A stretch of 64,000 nucleotides of DNA from GCA-2732755 sp965228265 (GTDB taxonomy: Bacteria; Planctomycetota; Phycisphaerae; Phycisphaerales; UBA1924): the NCBI GenBank assembly GCA_965228265.1, contig OZ245804.1, positions 434,001 through 498,000 of the forward strand, read 5' to 3'. The position numbers and the translations under genes are program-made. The notes beneath the pieces were generated by a model, which had not been told where the DNA came from, searched no databases, and worked only from the letters and a program-made list of their open reading frames with translations. Positions 53,949 to 62,901 of the stretch are shown here, piece by piece (positions within the stretch are counted from its first letter, which is position 1; each line of letters begins with the position of its first letter).

Positions 53949-54587
53949 ATGACCACCGAGACCAAGCCCATCAGCCAGATGATGAAAGAGGGTTGCGCCG
54001 ACCTCCACGAGCAGGCCGAGCACGCGACCATCCCCGCTCGCATGGTTTCGGGCCAGATGAGCAAGGACGAATTTGTCGCCATGCTCCAGCAGGGCGTGCT
54101 CTGGAACCGCGCTCTCGACGTGGCCATCCTCGAAATCCGCCCGAGCAGCCCCTACCTTGAGGCCCTCGTCGATGATGCCCAGCTCCAGGGCCCCTACTAC
54201 GACGCCGATCTGAAGTTCTTTGGCTCCAAGGCCGCCACCGAGCCCACCCCGGGCGTCGCGGCCCTCTGCCAGGACATCGAGAAAGCCGACGCCCTCACCC
54301 TCCTCGGGCTCCACTACGTCCGCGAGGGTGCCAACAACGGCAACCGCTACGTAGCCAAGAAGTTGCGCGCCGCATGGGAAGCCGAGGGAAGCGATGGCTT
54401 CCGCTCGCTCGATCCCTACGGCGAGAACCAGCGCCCCCGCTGGGAGACCTTCAAAACCACCCTCGACGCCCAGCCCTTCACCGAGGAAGAGAAAGCCAAG
54501 CTCGTCGAGGCAGGACGACTCATGTTCACCCGCATCATGGCCATCCATGACGATCTGGCCGGTCAGCTCGAACTCGCTGGCGCCTAA
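53949..54587 (+). CDS. Heme oxygenase (biliverdin-producing)
   Basis: 212 residues, with AAGGAG eight bases upstream. Heme oxygenase opens heme to biliverdin, CO and free iron. The heme-ligating His is His20 in MKEGCADLHEQAEHATIP, aligned with the His of HO-1 (VHTQAEN). The distal helix is LHYVREGANNGNRYVAKKLR, where the normal GDLSGGQ is replaced by a GANNGN version. Mostly alpha-helical. A Fur-like palindrome precedes it and a ferritin-like gene with a similar box follows, suggesting an iron-acquisition pair. Confidence 0.88.
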   Translation: MTTETKPISQMMKEGCADLHEQAEHATIPARMVSGQMSKDEFVAMLQQGVLWNRALDVAILEIRPSSPYLEALVDDAQLQGPYYDADLKFFGSKAATEPTPGVAALCQDIEKADALTLLGLHYVREGANNGNRYVAKKLRAAWEAEGSDGFRSLDPYGENQRPRWETFKTTLDAQPFTEEEKAKLVEAGRLMFTRIMAIHDDLAGQLELAGA

Positions 54588-54613
54588 GCCAACACGTCAA
54601 TCCGAATCACGAC

Positions 54614-54647
54614 CAGACGCGGCCCCGGGGTCGCGTCTGTCTTTTTT
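54614..54647 (+). terminator. Rho-independent terminator of heme oxygenase
   Basis: AGACGCG pairs with CGCGTCT with a GC-rich inner stem, followed by GTCTTTTTT. It separates heme oxygenase from the ferritin-like gene, so the two are separate transcripts with separate operators. Confidence 0.8.
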
Positions 54648-54668
54648 GGCCCCAACGGCCTACAGTCT

Positions 54669-54683
54669 TTAGAACGATTCTAA
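54669..54683. promoter_or_regulatory. Fur-like palindrome upstream of ferritin-like gene
   Basis: TTAGAACGATTCTAA is a perfect 6-3-6 palindrome with the same core as the box at 53847 (AGAA-N3-TTCT). It lies 18 bases before the start codon, overlapping the likely promoter, where bound repressor would block transcription. Confidence 0.6.
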
Positions 54684-54701
54684 TCTAATGAAAGGACTTT
54701 C

Positions 54702-55142
54702 ATGTCAGACATCACCAAGGACCAGCTGATCGAGGCACTGAACGAGGATCTGGCGTACGAGTTCTCGGCGGTGCTGCAGTACCTGACCTACGCCGCCAAG
54801 GTGAGCGGGCCCTCCAGGCCTGAGCTCAAATCGTTCTTTGAGGCCGAGGTCCCCGACGAGACCGGGCACGCGCAGTACCTGGCTTCCAAGATCGTCGCAC
54901 TCGGCGGCGAACCGACCACTACGCCCAAGCCGGTCAAGAACGCCGACTCACCCAAGGACATGCTCAAGGCGATCCTTGAAGCCGAGACCGAGGCGCACGA
55001 CCGGTACGCCAAGCGAGCCGCGCAGGCCGAGTCGCTCGGGATGAAGGGCCTGCAGGTTCAGCTCGAAGACATGGCCCGGGACGAGAGCGAGCATCGCGAC
55101 GAAACCGCACGCATCCTCCGCCGCTGGGATCAGGACAGCTAA
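54702..55142 (+). CDS. Ferritin-like (bacterioferritin-type) protein
   Basis: 146 residues with an AAAGGA ribosome site. The four-helix bundle has the di-iron ligands of the ferritin-like superfamily: Glu in LNEDLAYEFSAVLQYL, ExxH in DETGHAQYL, and a second Glu with DESEHRDE near the end. Likely to bind or oxidise iron, either for storage or for protection against free iron. Its operator resembles the one of heme oxygenase. The closest annotated type is a bacterioferritin-like protein; heme binding is not evident. Confidence 0.85.
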   Translation: MSDITKDQLIEALNEDLAYEFSAVLQYLTYAAKVSGPSRPELKSFFEAEVPDETGHAQYLASKIVALGGEPTTTPKPVKNADSPKDMLKAILEAETEAHDRYAKRAAQAESLGMKGLQVQLEDMARDESEHRDETARILRRWDQDS

Positions 55143-55166
55143 GCCGGCTTCGCAGCGACGATCAAC

Positions 55167-55206
55167 GCACCAGCACCCATCTCCCGTCAGCGTTGGGTGT
55201 TGGTGC
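55167..55206. terminator. Hairpin between convergent genes
   Basis: GCACCAGCACCCA pairs with TGGGTGTTGGTGC (one G-T pair) around a 14-base loop. No T run follows on either strand, so it may act as a Rho-assisted stop or protect 3' ends. It lies between the ferritin-like and symporter stops. Confidence 0.55.
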
Positions 55207-55208
55207 CG

Positions 55209-56657
55209 TTAGAACGGCGGGTGTTCATCGAGCGGGCGGTTCGACGTGGCGGCTACTTCTGCAGGGGTCAGGAGTTCATTCTCCGAGTGCCCCACAACCG
55301 CGGCCACCATGCAGTCGCCCGTCACGTTCACGCTCGTTCGGCACATATCTAGGATGCGGTCCACGCCCAGGATCACCGCGATGCCCTCGAGCGGCAGGCC
55401 GACCGATTCGAGCACGATGACCAGCATCACGATGCCCACGCCCGGCACAGCAGCCGTCCCGATCGAGGCGAGCGTCGCGGTCAGCACGATCATGAGCTGT
55501 TCCGTGATGGACAGGGGCATGTTGAACATCTGCGCGATGAACACAGCCGCGACGCCCTGATAGAGAGCCGTCCCGTCCATGTTGATCGTCGCGCCGACGG
55601 GGATGACAAAGCTCGTGACATCCTCGGACACGCCCAAACGGTTCTCGACGCACTCCATCGTGACGGGCATGGTCGCGCCTGAACTCGACGAGCTGAACGC
55701 GAGCAGCTGCGCGGGGCTGATGGCCGTGAAGAACCGCCCATACCCGACCGGCGTGAAGATCTTGAGCACGAGCGGGTAGACCGCGAACATCATCAACGCC
55801 AGCGCGCCGACCACGGTGAGGCAGTAGATCAGGAGTGATTGCAGCACGTCGATGCCAAGATCCGCGATCTGCGTAACGATCAGCGAGAACACCGCGACCG
55901 GCGCGATCTTGAGCACGACCTCGACGATCTTGATGATGACGCTCGTCATGCCCTCGAAGAACTGAACGAGCGGGGCCGCCTCCTGCTCCGGCAGCAGCGT
56001 GATCGCAAAGCCGATGAGCAGCCCGACCACAACGACCTGGAGCGTATTGCCCGCTGCCATCGACTCGAACGGGTTGCTCGGGAAGATGTTGAGGATGTTG
56101 TCCCACGCCGACTTGCTGCGCTGCTCCTCGGCACTCTTTACCTTCGTCGAGGCGTCGGCCTGGTACTGCGCCTCAAGCTGGGCACGCTTCTCTTCGGGGA
56201 AAGACTTGCCCGGCTTGGCGAGGTTGGCAGCCACGAGCCCCACGGTGATCGCGATCGCGGTCGTACAGAGATAGATCCCGATCGTCTTGCCGCCGATGCG
56301 TCCGAGCTTGCGGGTGTCGTTCAGGCTCGCCACGCCGGCGACGAGGCTGAACAGCACGATGGGGACCGCGATGAACTTGAGCCCCTGCATGAAGAGCTTG
56401 CCGATGAACTCGTTGGCCTGTCTGGCGAAGACGGCCACGCGAGCGGTGAAATCGGCGTACTCGTTGGTCCCGCCCGGCCTGAGCGATTCGGTGGCTGCCT
56501 TGCCCCCATCGAGCAGCACCTTGGCGTTGTTGACCCCGAGCGAGGCCCAGGTGTCGCGCGTCCAGGTGGTGTTGATGATCACGCCGACGATGATGCCCAG
56601 CGCCAGCCCGATCAGGATCCTCCAGTGCAGCGCGATCTTCGATCCCGGTAACGCCAT
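55209..56657 (-). CDS. Dicarboxylate/amino acid:cation symporter (DAACS family)
   Basis: 482 residues from ATG 56657, with GGGGA seven bases upstream. The family signatures are exact: SSSSGATMPVTMECVENRLG, the helical hairpin with INMDGTALYQG, and GTAAVPGVGIVMLVIVL. It should import glutamate, aspartate or C4-dicarboxylates with Na+ or H+. A 70-residue charged loop (about 165-205) after the third helix is longer than usual. No regulator or enzyme for these substrates lies beside it. Confidence 0.95.
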   Translation of the reverse strand: MALPGSKIALHWRILIGLALGIIVGVIINTTWTRDTWASLGVNNAKVLLDGGKAATESLRPGGTNEYADFTARVAVFARQANEFIGKLFMQGLKFIAVPIVLFSLVAGVASLNDTRKLGRIGGKTIGIYLCTTAIAITVGLVAANLAKPGKSFPEEKRAQLEAQYQADASTKVKSAEEQRSKSAWDNILNIFPSNPFESMAAGNTLQVVVVGLLIGFAITLLPEQEAAPLVQFFEGMTSVIIKIVEVVLKIAPVAVFSLIVTQIADLGIDVLQSLLIYCLTVVGALALMMFAVYPLVLKIFTPVGYGRFFTAISPAQLLAFSSSSSGATMPVTMECVENRLGVSEDVTSFVIPVGATINMDGTALYQGVAAVFIAQMFNMPLSITEQLMIVLTATLASIGTAAVPGVGIVMLVIVLESVGLPLEGIAVILGVDRILDMCRTSVNVTGDCMVAAVVGHSENELLTPAEVAATSNRPLDEHPPF

Positions 56658-56730
56658 CGGTCTGTCCCCTGTCCTTGCTCGCACGGCGCCGAGAATCCGG
56701 CACTCCGAAGCGAGAGCCTAGCATCCGCCC

Positions 56731-58722
56731 GTGCAGAACGAAAGCCGGCCAGGCAAGGCAAGCAGCAGACGATTCACGGCGTACAAAGTCCGTCGGCGGC
56801 AGAAGTCGCGTGAGGGACACGACGAAGCCGTCACCAGCAACGAACCCACCAAACGCCAACGCACGCGGTCCGTCCGCGAGGTGCTCGCCGCGTTCTGGAA
56901 ACTCAGCCGAGGCCACCACTCGAGGCTGGGGTTGGCGCTGGCCACGCTCAGTGTCTCCACGCTCATCGGCATGGTCCTGCCCGTCTCGACCAAGCTCGTG
57001 ATGGACTACGTCTGGGCCGACGAGCCCGGACCCGAACAGCTCGCCCGGTACATCGACATCCCGCGCACCGCCGACGGCTCGCCCGACCGGATGGCCATGC
57101 TCTGGCTCATCGGGCTGGCGATGATCTCGCTCACCATGATCAGCGTCGTCATCGCGATGTGGGGACGCTGGCAGGCCACGCGCATCACCAAGCGTCTTCA
57201 GGTCTCGTTCCGAAGGACGCTCTTCGATCACGCGGTCCGGCTCCCGCTCGAACGTGTGCAGGCGCTCAAATCCGGCGGCATCGCCTCGATCCTCCGCGAA
57301 GACGCGGGCGGCGTGGGCGAGCTCGTTTTCAGCCTGATCTACAACCCATGGCGAGCCGTCACACAGGTCGGCGTCACACTCGTCATCCTGGCGATGGTCG
57401 ACTGGAAGCTCCTCGTCGGCTCGCTGCTCATGATCCCCGCCATCTGGATCACGCACCGCACCTGGATCGGACGCATCCGACCCATCTACCGAGACATCCG
57501 CGTCAGCCGAACCAACATCGACAGCCACTCCACCGAAGTCTTCGGCGGCATGCGCATCGTCCGGGGCTTTAGCCGGTGGCGCGGCGAGGGACAGCGGTTC
57601 GTCGGCGCCAACCACTTCATGATCCGCAAAGAGATCATGGCGTGGTGGTGGTCCCGCGGCATCGAGGTCGCCTGGGCGCTGCTCATCCCCGTCGCCTCGA
57701 CGGGCGTTCTGGTCTACGGCGGATCGCAGGTCATCAACGGCAAGCTCACGCCGGGCGATGTCATCATGTTCGTCACCTACGTCGTCATGCTGCTGGGCCC
57801 GCTCGAAGCGCTCGCCTCCAGCGCGACCACCGTGCAGAACAACCTCTCCGCACTCGACAAAACCCTCGACCTGCTCGACGAGCCCATGGAGTTCGAGGGT
57901 AAACGCGAGGGCGCTCAAGTCTCACGCGCGACCGCACGGGGCGAGATCGCCATCGAAAACCTCAGCTTTGCCTATCCCAAGTCCCCGACGGACTCTTCAA
58001 CCGACGAGCCCGCCCGCGTGATTCAGGATCTCAGCCTGACCATCCAGCCCGGGCAGACGCTCGCGCTCGTCGGTCCATCAGGTGCCGGCAAAACAACACT
58101 CTGCAACCTCGTCGCGCGCTTCTACGACCCGACCGAGGGCACGATCCGCCTCGACGGCACGGATCTCAAGGACATCGACGTCGACAGCTACCGCAGGCTG
58201 CTCGGCATCGTCGAGCAGGACGTTTTCCTGTTCGATGGCACGATCGCCGAGAACATCGCCTACGCCAAACGCGACGCGCCCATCGAACAGATCGAACACG
58301 CCGCCAAGCTCGCCAACGCGCACGAGTTCATCGTCGAAACTGAGAAGGGCTACGACACACTCATCGGCGAGCGCGGCGTACGCCTCTCGGGCGGGCAGAA
58401 GCAGCGCCTGGCGATCGCCCGCGCGATCCTGGCCGACCCGGTGCTGCTCATCCTCGACGAAGCCACCAGCAACCTCGACTCACGCTCGGAGGCGCTCATC
58501 CAGCGCTCGCTTGCGGACCTGATGCAGGGTCGCACGAGCATCGTGATCGCCCACCGCCTGAGCACGATCCGTCACGCGGATGTCATCGCGGTCCTGGAGA
58601 AGGGACGCCTGATCGAGCTGGGCACACACGAAGAGCTGCTCGCCAGCGACGGGCTCTACGCGGCCTACCTCAAAATGCAACTCGACCCCGACGCGGCCCA
58701 CACCGTCGATCTGCTGGATTGA
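56731..58722 (+). CDS. ABC transporter, fused permease/ATPase (exporter type)
   Basis: 663 residues from GTG 56731. An N-terminal 45-residue basic extension is unusual and may not be translated. Six membrane helices (about 60-345) form the exporter permease. The ATPase has Walker A GPSGAGKTT (about 448-456), signature LSGGQKQR (about 552), Walker B VLLILDEATSNLD (about 570) and the switch His in IAHRLSTIRH. It resembles lipid- or peptide-exporting half-transporters of the MsbA/LapB type and should act as a homodimer. A stable hairpin follows the stop. Confidence 0.94.
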   Translation: MQNESRPGKASSRRFTAYKVRRRQKSREGHDEAVTSNEPTKRQRTRSVREVLAAFWKLSRGHHSRLGLALATLSVSTLIGMVLPVSTKLVMDYVWADEPGPEQLARYIDIPRTADGSPDRMAMLWLIGLAMISLTMISVVIAMWGRWQATRITKRLQVSFRRTLFDHAVRLPLERVQALKSGGIASILREDAGGVGELVFSLIYNPWRAVTQVGVTLVILAMVDWKLLVGSLLMIPAIWITHRTWIGRIRPIYRDIRVSRTNIDSHSTEVFGGMRIVRGFSRWRGEGQRFVGANHFMIRKEIMAWWWSRGIEVAWALLIPVASTGVLVYGGSQVINGKLTPGDVIMFVTYVVMLLGPLEALASSATTVQNNLSALDKTLDLLDEPMEFEGKREGAQVSRATARGEIAIENLSFAYPKSPTDSSTDEPARVIQDLSLTIQPGQTLALVGPSGAGKTTLCNLVARFYDPTEGTIRLDGTDLKDIDVDSYRRLLGIVEQDVFLFDGTIAENIAYAKRDAPIEQIEHAAKLANAHEFIVETEKGYDTLIGERGVRLSGGQKQRLAIARAILADPVLLILDEATSNLDSRSEALIQRSLADLMQGRTSIVIAHRLSTIRHADVIAVLEKGRLIELGTHEELLASDGLYAAYLKMQLDPDAAHTVDLLD

Positions 58723-58729
58723 TCTACGA

Positions 58730-58751
58730 GCCCCTCGCGTGAGCGAGGGGG
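58730..58751 (+). terminator. Hairpin after the ABC transporter gene
   Basis: GCCCCTCGC pairs with GCGAGGGGG around a GTGA loop. There is no T run, so termination is likely but unproven. Confidence 0.5.
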
Positions 58752-58779
58752 CCTCCTAGTCTCTGATGCAAGTCCCTGA

Positions 58780-58814
58780 CCAAAAACAAAGCCCCCCTGC
58801 TTACGCAGGGGGCT
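58780..58814 (-). terminator. Rho-independent terminator of tRNA-Gln
   Basis: On the minus strand AGCCCCCTGC pairs with GCAGGGGGGCT around GTAA, followed by TTGTTTTTGG. It lies 13 bases after the tRNA 3' end. Confidence 0.8.
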
Positions 58815-58826
58815 CGTACGAACAAA

Positions 58827-58898
58827 TAGGGCAATAGGGACTTGAACCCCAACTAACAGAATCAGAATCTGTCGTGCTACCAATTACACCATTGCCCC
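58827..58898 (-). tRNA. tRNA-Gln (anticodon CTG)
   Basis: 72 nucleotides: acceptor GGGGCAA / TTGCCCT, D-arm GTGTAATTGGTAGCAC, anticodon loop TTCTGAT with stem ACAGA / TCTGT, T-arm TGGGGTTCAAGTCCCTA. Discriminator A at 58827; CCA not encoded. Its terminator follows directly. Confidence 0.95.
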
Positions 58899-58949
58899 GG
58901 CAATGCCCATGATTGTTAGCCGTCGGGGCACCCCGGGCAAGGAGCCGGC

Positions 58950-59429
58950 TCAGGCAGCCTGAGCCCGGTTCAGGATCGCCACCGCCTTCATGACGTCCCG
59001 GCAGACCGGGAGCATCCGGTCGAGCTGGGTGATCTTGAACATCTGCTCGAGGGTGGCAGCCGCGTTCACGATCACCAGACGCCCCTCGATGATCTGGAGC
59101 CGGTTGTTCAGGAAGACCAGCATGCCAAGCGACGTCGAGTCCATGAACTCGATGTTCTCGAGGTCGACGATGACGTTGCAGACCTCGCCGTTGGCGTCCA
59201 CCTCGGCGAGGATGGTCTCGACGAGGTCGGCCGAGTCCATCCCGACCAGCCTGTTCTGCAGTGCGGTGGCCACCAGGATGCCGTCGACCACGTCAAAGTT
59301 GGCCATCTCAGGGCGGACCCTGGGCATCTCGGGCGTGTTCGGGTACGCGCTGCGGTCGTCCGGAGCCGTGCGCGGGCGCTGCTGGTTGTGGCTCTGCCCC
59401 CGCCACTTGCCCATCAGCTTGTCGAACAT
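58950..59429 (-). CDS. STAS-domain protein (anti-sigma factor antagonist-like)
   Basis: 159 residues. A 40-residue disordered, Arg/Gln/Pro-rich N-terminus precedes a STAS domain with IEFMDSTSLGMLVFLNNRL; the Ser/Thr at 98-100 is where SpoIIAA-like proteins are phosphorylated by an anti-sigma kinase. It probably belongs to a partner-switching system, but no kinase or phosphatase is near. The gene is 18 bases after a small co-transcribed gene. Confidence 0.9.
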   Translation of the reverse strand: MFDKLMGKWRGQSHNQQRPRTAPDDRSAYPNTPEMPRVRPEMANFDVVDGILVATALQNRLVGMDSADLVETILAEVDANGEVCNVIVDLENIEFMDSTSLGMLVFLNNRLQIIEGRLVIVNAAATLEQMFKITQLDRMLPVCRDVMKAVAILNRAQAA

Positions 59430-59447
59430 GGTTGGATCCCTCTGGAA

Positions 59448-59756
59448 TCAGTCGTTCTGATCGGGTGCGCCCCGATCGGACCACCGGCTGGTCGATGCGT
59501 CGTTCTGGTTGTTCCGCAAGGGCTTGGCTCGCCCGAAGGGGCTCGGGGCCCGATTCGTCGTCGGACGGGCCGGGCCTACCGCGGGTGGCGGCGGCTCGGT
59601 CGTTCGACCCGCCGGCTCCTCGCTGCGAGCCGGCTCGCTCGCCGGACGCTGCTCGGGGTCACCGTGCAGGCGCTTCTCGCGTGCCTGATCGATGGATCGG
59701 TCGAGGCGACCGAGAATCGATCGGACCTGGTCGATGGTGTGTTGAGAAGTGCTCAT
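59448..59756 (-). CDS. Small protein upstream of the STAS gene
   Basis: 102 residues from ATG 59756, with AGGAG about nine bases upstream; a longer frame reaches 59900. One short helix (STSQHTIDQVRSILGRLDRSIDQAREKR) is followed by a disordered Pro/Arg/Thr-rich tail. No known domain. The 18-base gap to the STAS gene suggests joint expression and perhaps interaction. Function unknown. Confidence 0.6.
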   Translation of the reverse strand: MSTSQHTIDQVRSILGRLDRSIDQAREKRLHGDPEQRPASEPARSEEPAGRTTEPPPPAVGPARPTTNRAPSPFGRAKPLRNNQNDASTSRWSDRGAPDQND

Positions 59757-59917
59757 TGCAACGGGCTCCTGGTCACTCTGGCGTATCGGCCCGCTCCGGG
59801 CGGAGCTTTCCGATGCCGATCGAGCCGATTGGGCCGGCGCTTGAAACCGTGACGGCTGTGCGGTCTGGGTAGGTCCGTGCCGCGTGATGGACCGGGACAA
59901 TGCCCTAGACTGTCAGC

Positions 59918-60583
59918 GTGGAACAGCCTCACCCGCACAGCCCGAACCCCGCTGCCTACAGCGGGTCCGACCCCAGCCTCGCCCATCCAAGGCCCCCGGT
60001 CGGGGAGCTCCGCGAGCTCTTCTGGCAGAACGTCATCCGCGAAATGCTCACCTCGCTCTCCATGCTCAGCATGAAGCTCGAGGCCCAGCACCAGGCCGAG
60101 AAGATCGACCCGGGCACCGTGATCATCGATACCCCCGAGGGCACCATCACCCAGGCAGGACCGGACGCCGCCGATAACCCCGAGGAAGCCGAGCCCTCCG
60201 AAAGCGACCTCTTCGACGGGCGTTTGGCTGTGATCACCACCCTCGGCAACCGGATCCCCATCGCCGACGTCCACCCGCTCTTTGCCTGCGGCGTGACGCA
60301 CAACTCGGACGCACGATCCCTCGCCACAGCCGTCGAATGCACCGTCTTCCAGATCCGCACCCCCCCGGGCGAGGTGTTCACATTGCCCCTCTCCGAGATC
60401 CGGGGCTTCCACTCGCTCTCCCCAGAACTGGTTGAGAAGCTCCAGAGACAGGCCGAGGCCCAGCTCAATCACATGAGTGGCGGGCCCGACGAGGAGAACC
60501 AGCAGCCCTTCGGGTTCGCGGCCTTCACCTCACTCGCCAAGTCCAGCGGCGACCAGAACACGGACGAGATCGACCGATCATAA
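59918..60583 (+). CDS. Unknown conserved-looking protein
   Basis: 221 residues from GTG 59918. A helical segment (ELFWQNVIREMLTSLSMLSMKLEAQHQ) is followed by an acidic linker and a beta-rich core (LFDGRLAVITTLGNRIPIADVHPLFACG, QIRTPPGEVFTLPLSEIRGF), then a polar tail. I do not recognise the family. Divergent from the small gene at 59448; 49 bases before the radical SAM gene. Strong third-position G/C supports a real gene. Confidence 0.75.
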   Translation: MEQPHPHSPNPAAYSGSDPSLAHPRPPVGELRELFWQNVIREMLTSLSMLSMKLEAQHQAEKIDPGTVIIDTPEGTITQAGPDAADNPEEAEPSESDLFDGRLAVITTLGNRIPIADVHPLFACGVTHNSDARSLATAVECTVFQIRTPPGEVFTLPLSEIRGFHSLSPELVEKLQRQAEAQLNHMSGGPDEENQQPFGFAAFTSLAKSSGDQNTDEIDRS

Positions 60584-60632
60584 TCCGAATATCCGTCTTG
60601 ACATTCCCACGCTCGTTTGTATTGTGTTCGGA

Positions 60633-61754
60633 ATGGACACCGAAGACTTCGCCTACCGCGATGCGCTCCGCGGCGGGCCGGCACATCGGCGCGGCGCAGG
60701 GCTGAATCCGGGGAATCGTTTCGAGGACATCAGGCTCCACGTGCTGGGCGAAGAGCTCGACCGCCAGTGGGTCGAGCGCGAGGCCGAGGGCGGCGGGGCC
60801 GATCGCGTCGAGCGCAAGGTCTACCGCGACAAGACCCAGACCATCATCAACCGTGTCGCGCGCACCTCGGACGTCCCCTTCGACTGGACCGTCAACCCCT
60901 ACCGCGGCTGCGAGCACGGGTGCATCTACTGCTTCGCCCGCCCGTTCCACGAGTACCTCGGCTTCAGTTGCGGCCTCGACTTCGAAACGCGCCTCGTCGC
61001 CAAGCCGGAGGCCCCCGAACTCCTGCGCAAAGAACTGGCATCCCTCAAGTGGAAGCCCGAGCCCATCGTGATGTCCGCCATCACGGACATCTACCAGCCC
61101 ATCGAGCACAAACTCAGGATCGCGCGCCAGTGCCTGGAGGTCATGGCCGAGTGCCACCAGCCGGTCTCGACCATGACCAAGAGTGCGCTCGTCCTGCGCG
61201 ATACTGATCTTTGGCAGAAGCTGGCCGAGAAGAACGCGGGGCGGGTGATCGTCACGCTCGTGACACTCGACGCGGAGCTGGCCCAGAAACTCGAACCCCG
61301 CGCGACGAACCCGAGCGGCAGGCTGCGGATCATCCGCGAGCTCACACAAGCGGGCGTGCCCGTGACGGTGAACGTCGCGCCGATCATCCCGGGCCTGACG
61401 GACGCGGAGCTGCCCTCGATCCTGGAAGCTGTCGCCGAGGCCGGCGCCAGTAGAGCCGCGTGGGTGCTGCTGCGCCTGCCCTATCAGGTCAAGGACCTCT
61501 TCCTCGAGTGGCTCGAACGCAACGTCCACCCCGCCAAGGCCCGCAAGGTCGAGTCGCTCATCCGCCAGTCCCGTGGCGGCAAGCTGTACAACGCCAACTT
61601 GAACCGCGGCCGGGGCGAGGGCGCCCACGTCAAACAGATCGCCCAGAACTTCGACGTCTTCACCCGCAAGTACGGCATCAACCGCGATGTCAGGCCGATC
61701 ACCGGCAAGCACTTCAAACGTCCCGAATTCGGCGGACAGCTCGGGCTCTTCTAG
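60633..61754 (+). CDS. Radical SAM protein (PA0069/SplB-like)
   Basis: 373 residues from ATG 60633. The cluster motif is CEHGCIYC, with Cys93, Cys97 and Cys100, where an Fe-S cluster would bind S-adenosylmethionine. Typical family segments are TVNPYRGCEHGCIYCFARPFHEYLGF, SAITDIYQPIEHKLRIARQCLEV and PVTVNVAPIIPGLTD. The family is related to spore photoproduct lyase, but its role is unproven; DNA repair or RNA modification has been proposed for relatives. The end (KYGINRDVRPITGKHFKRPEF) matches this subfamily. Confidence 0.9.
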   Translation: MDTEDFAYRDALRGGPAHRRGAGLNPGNRFEDIRLHVLGEELDRQWVEREAEGGGADRVERKVYRDKTQTIINRVARTSDVPFDWTVNPYRGCEHGCIYCFARPFHEYLGFSCGLDFETRLVAKPEAPELLRKELASLKWKPEPIVMSAITDIYQPIEHKLRIARQCLEVMAECHQPVSTMTKSALVLRDTDLWQKLAEKNAGRVIVTLVTLDAELAQKLEPRATNPSGRLRIIRELTQAGVPVTVNVAPIIPGLTDAELPSILEAVAEAGASRAAWVLLRLPYQVKDLFLEWLERNVHPAKARKVESLIRQSRGGKLYNANLNRGRGEGAHVKQIAQNFDVFTRKYGINRDVRPITGKHFKRPEFGGQLGLF

Positions 61755-61771
61755 CGCCCCCCCGCCGGTAC

Positions 61772-62770
61772 TCAGACGTCGATCACGACCTTGCCCATCG
61801 CCTTACCGCTCTCGAGGCGCGCGTGCGCTTCGCCGGCCTGTTCGAGCGAGAATGTCGGCTCATCGAGCACGGGTGTGAGCCCGCCCGCTTCGACGATCCG
61901 CGCCAGCTCGCGCAGGATCTGGGCGTGCGCCTCGCGCTTGTGGTCGTGGATCATCGGGATCAGCATGAACACCACGTGCAGCGACAGCCCCTTGAAGTGC
62001 GCCGGCGTCAGGTCCAGCTCGCACATCGAGACGGTCGTGGCGATCTGTGCGTTCAGCGCAGCCGCCTCGAAAGAGTTCACCAGGTTCGCACCGCCCACCG
62101 AGTCGAACACAAGATCAAAGCCCCGGCCATCGGTGTGCGTGTTGACGTACTGCTCGACCGTTTCCGTCTTGTAGTTGATGGGCGTCGCGCCGAGCTTCTC
62201 GATCAGCGCGAGCTGCTGATCGCCCCCGCCCGTCGAGTAGACCTTGGCCCCAAAGTGCTTTGCAATTTGCAAGGCGACGTGCCCCACGCCGCCCGAGCCT
62301 CCGTGCACGAGCACCTTCTGCCCTTCACCCTTTCCTGGGCCGAGGCCCGCGCGGGTCAGCCCCTCGTAGGCGGTGATCCCGACCAGCGGCAACGCGGCCG
62401 CCTCGCGCATCGAGAGAGTCTTCGGCTTGTGCGCGATCAGCCGAGCGTCGGCGGCCATGTACTGGGCCAGCGCACCGGGCAGATCCCCCAGCCCGCCCGC
62501 GCAGCCAAAGACCTCGTCGCCGATGGCGTAGCCCTCGACCCCCTTGCCGACCGCCTCGACGATGCCGGCGAAATCCATCCCGAGGATGGCGGGCGTCTTG
62601 GGCGCAAAGGGCAGATCAGCGCCCATCTTGCGGATCATCGTGTCGACCGTATTCACGCTCGTCGCGGCAACCTTCACGAGCACCTGGCCCGGCCCGGCCT
62701 CGGGGCGGTCGATCTCGGCGGGCGTGAACGCGGCTTCCGGGCCGTACGACTCGATGTGCATCGCTTGCAT
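61772..62770 (-). CDS. Zinc-independent quinone oxidoreductase (medium-chain dehydrogenase family)
   Basis: 332 residues from ATG 62770 with GAAAGGA upstream. The GroES-like N-domain (AEIDRPEAGPGQVLVKVAATSVN) and the NADPH-binding HGGSGGVGHVALQIAKHFGA show the quinone reductase type; the zinc ligands of alcohol dehydrogenases are absent. Divergent from an HxlR regulator over a 131-base region with a dyad, the common layout for oxidative or electrophile-stress induced reductases. Confidence 0.93.
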   Translation of the reverse strand: MQAMHIESYGPEAAFTPAEIDRPEAGPGQVLVKVAATSVNTVDTMIRKMGADLPFAPKTPAILGMDFAGIVEAVGKGVEGYAIGDEVFGCAGGLGDLPGALAQYMAADARLIAHKPKTLSMREAAALPLVGITAYEGLTRAGLGPGKGEGQKVLVHGGSGGVGHVALQIAKHFGAKVYSTGGGDQQLALIEKLGATPINYKTETVEQYVNTHTDGRGFDLVFDSVGGANLVNSFEAAALNAQIATTVSMCELDLTPAHFKGLSLHVVFMLIPMIHDHKREAHAQILRELARIVEAGGLTPVLDEPTFSLEQAGEAHARLESGKAMGKVVIDV

Positions 62771-62850
62771 GGCTCTGGTCCTTTCAAACGCCCTTTTTTG
62801 GGCCTGTGGTTGCGAACTGGTTGAACCTACGCCTATGCTGATATTCAAAC

Positions 62851-62875
62851 AAGTACCCACAAAAATGTAAGTGTT
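62851..62875. promoter_or_regulatory. Dyad between the reductase and HxlR genes
   Basis: GTACCCAC-aaaaat-GTAAGTGT is an imperfect dyad with half-sites of the GTAC/ACTTAC kind seen in HxlR-family operators. It overlaps the upstream side of both genes. Its use as an operator is inference. Confidence 0.45.
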
Positions 62876-62901
62876 GAGATTTTTGAGACCCGGAGCCCGC
62901 C

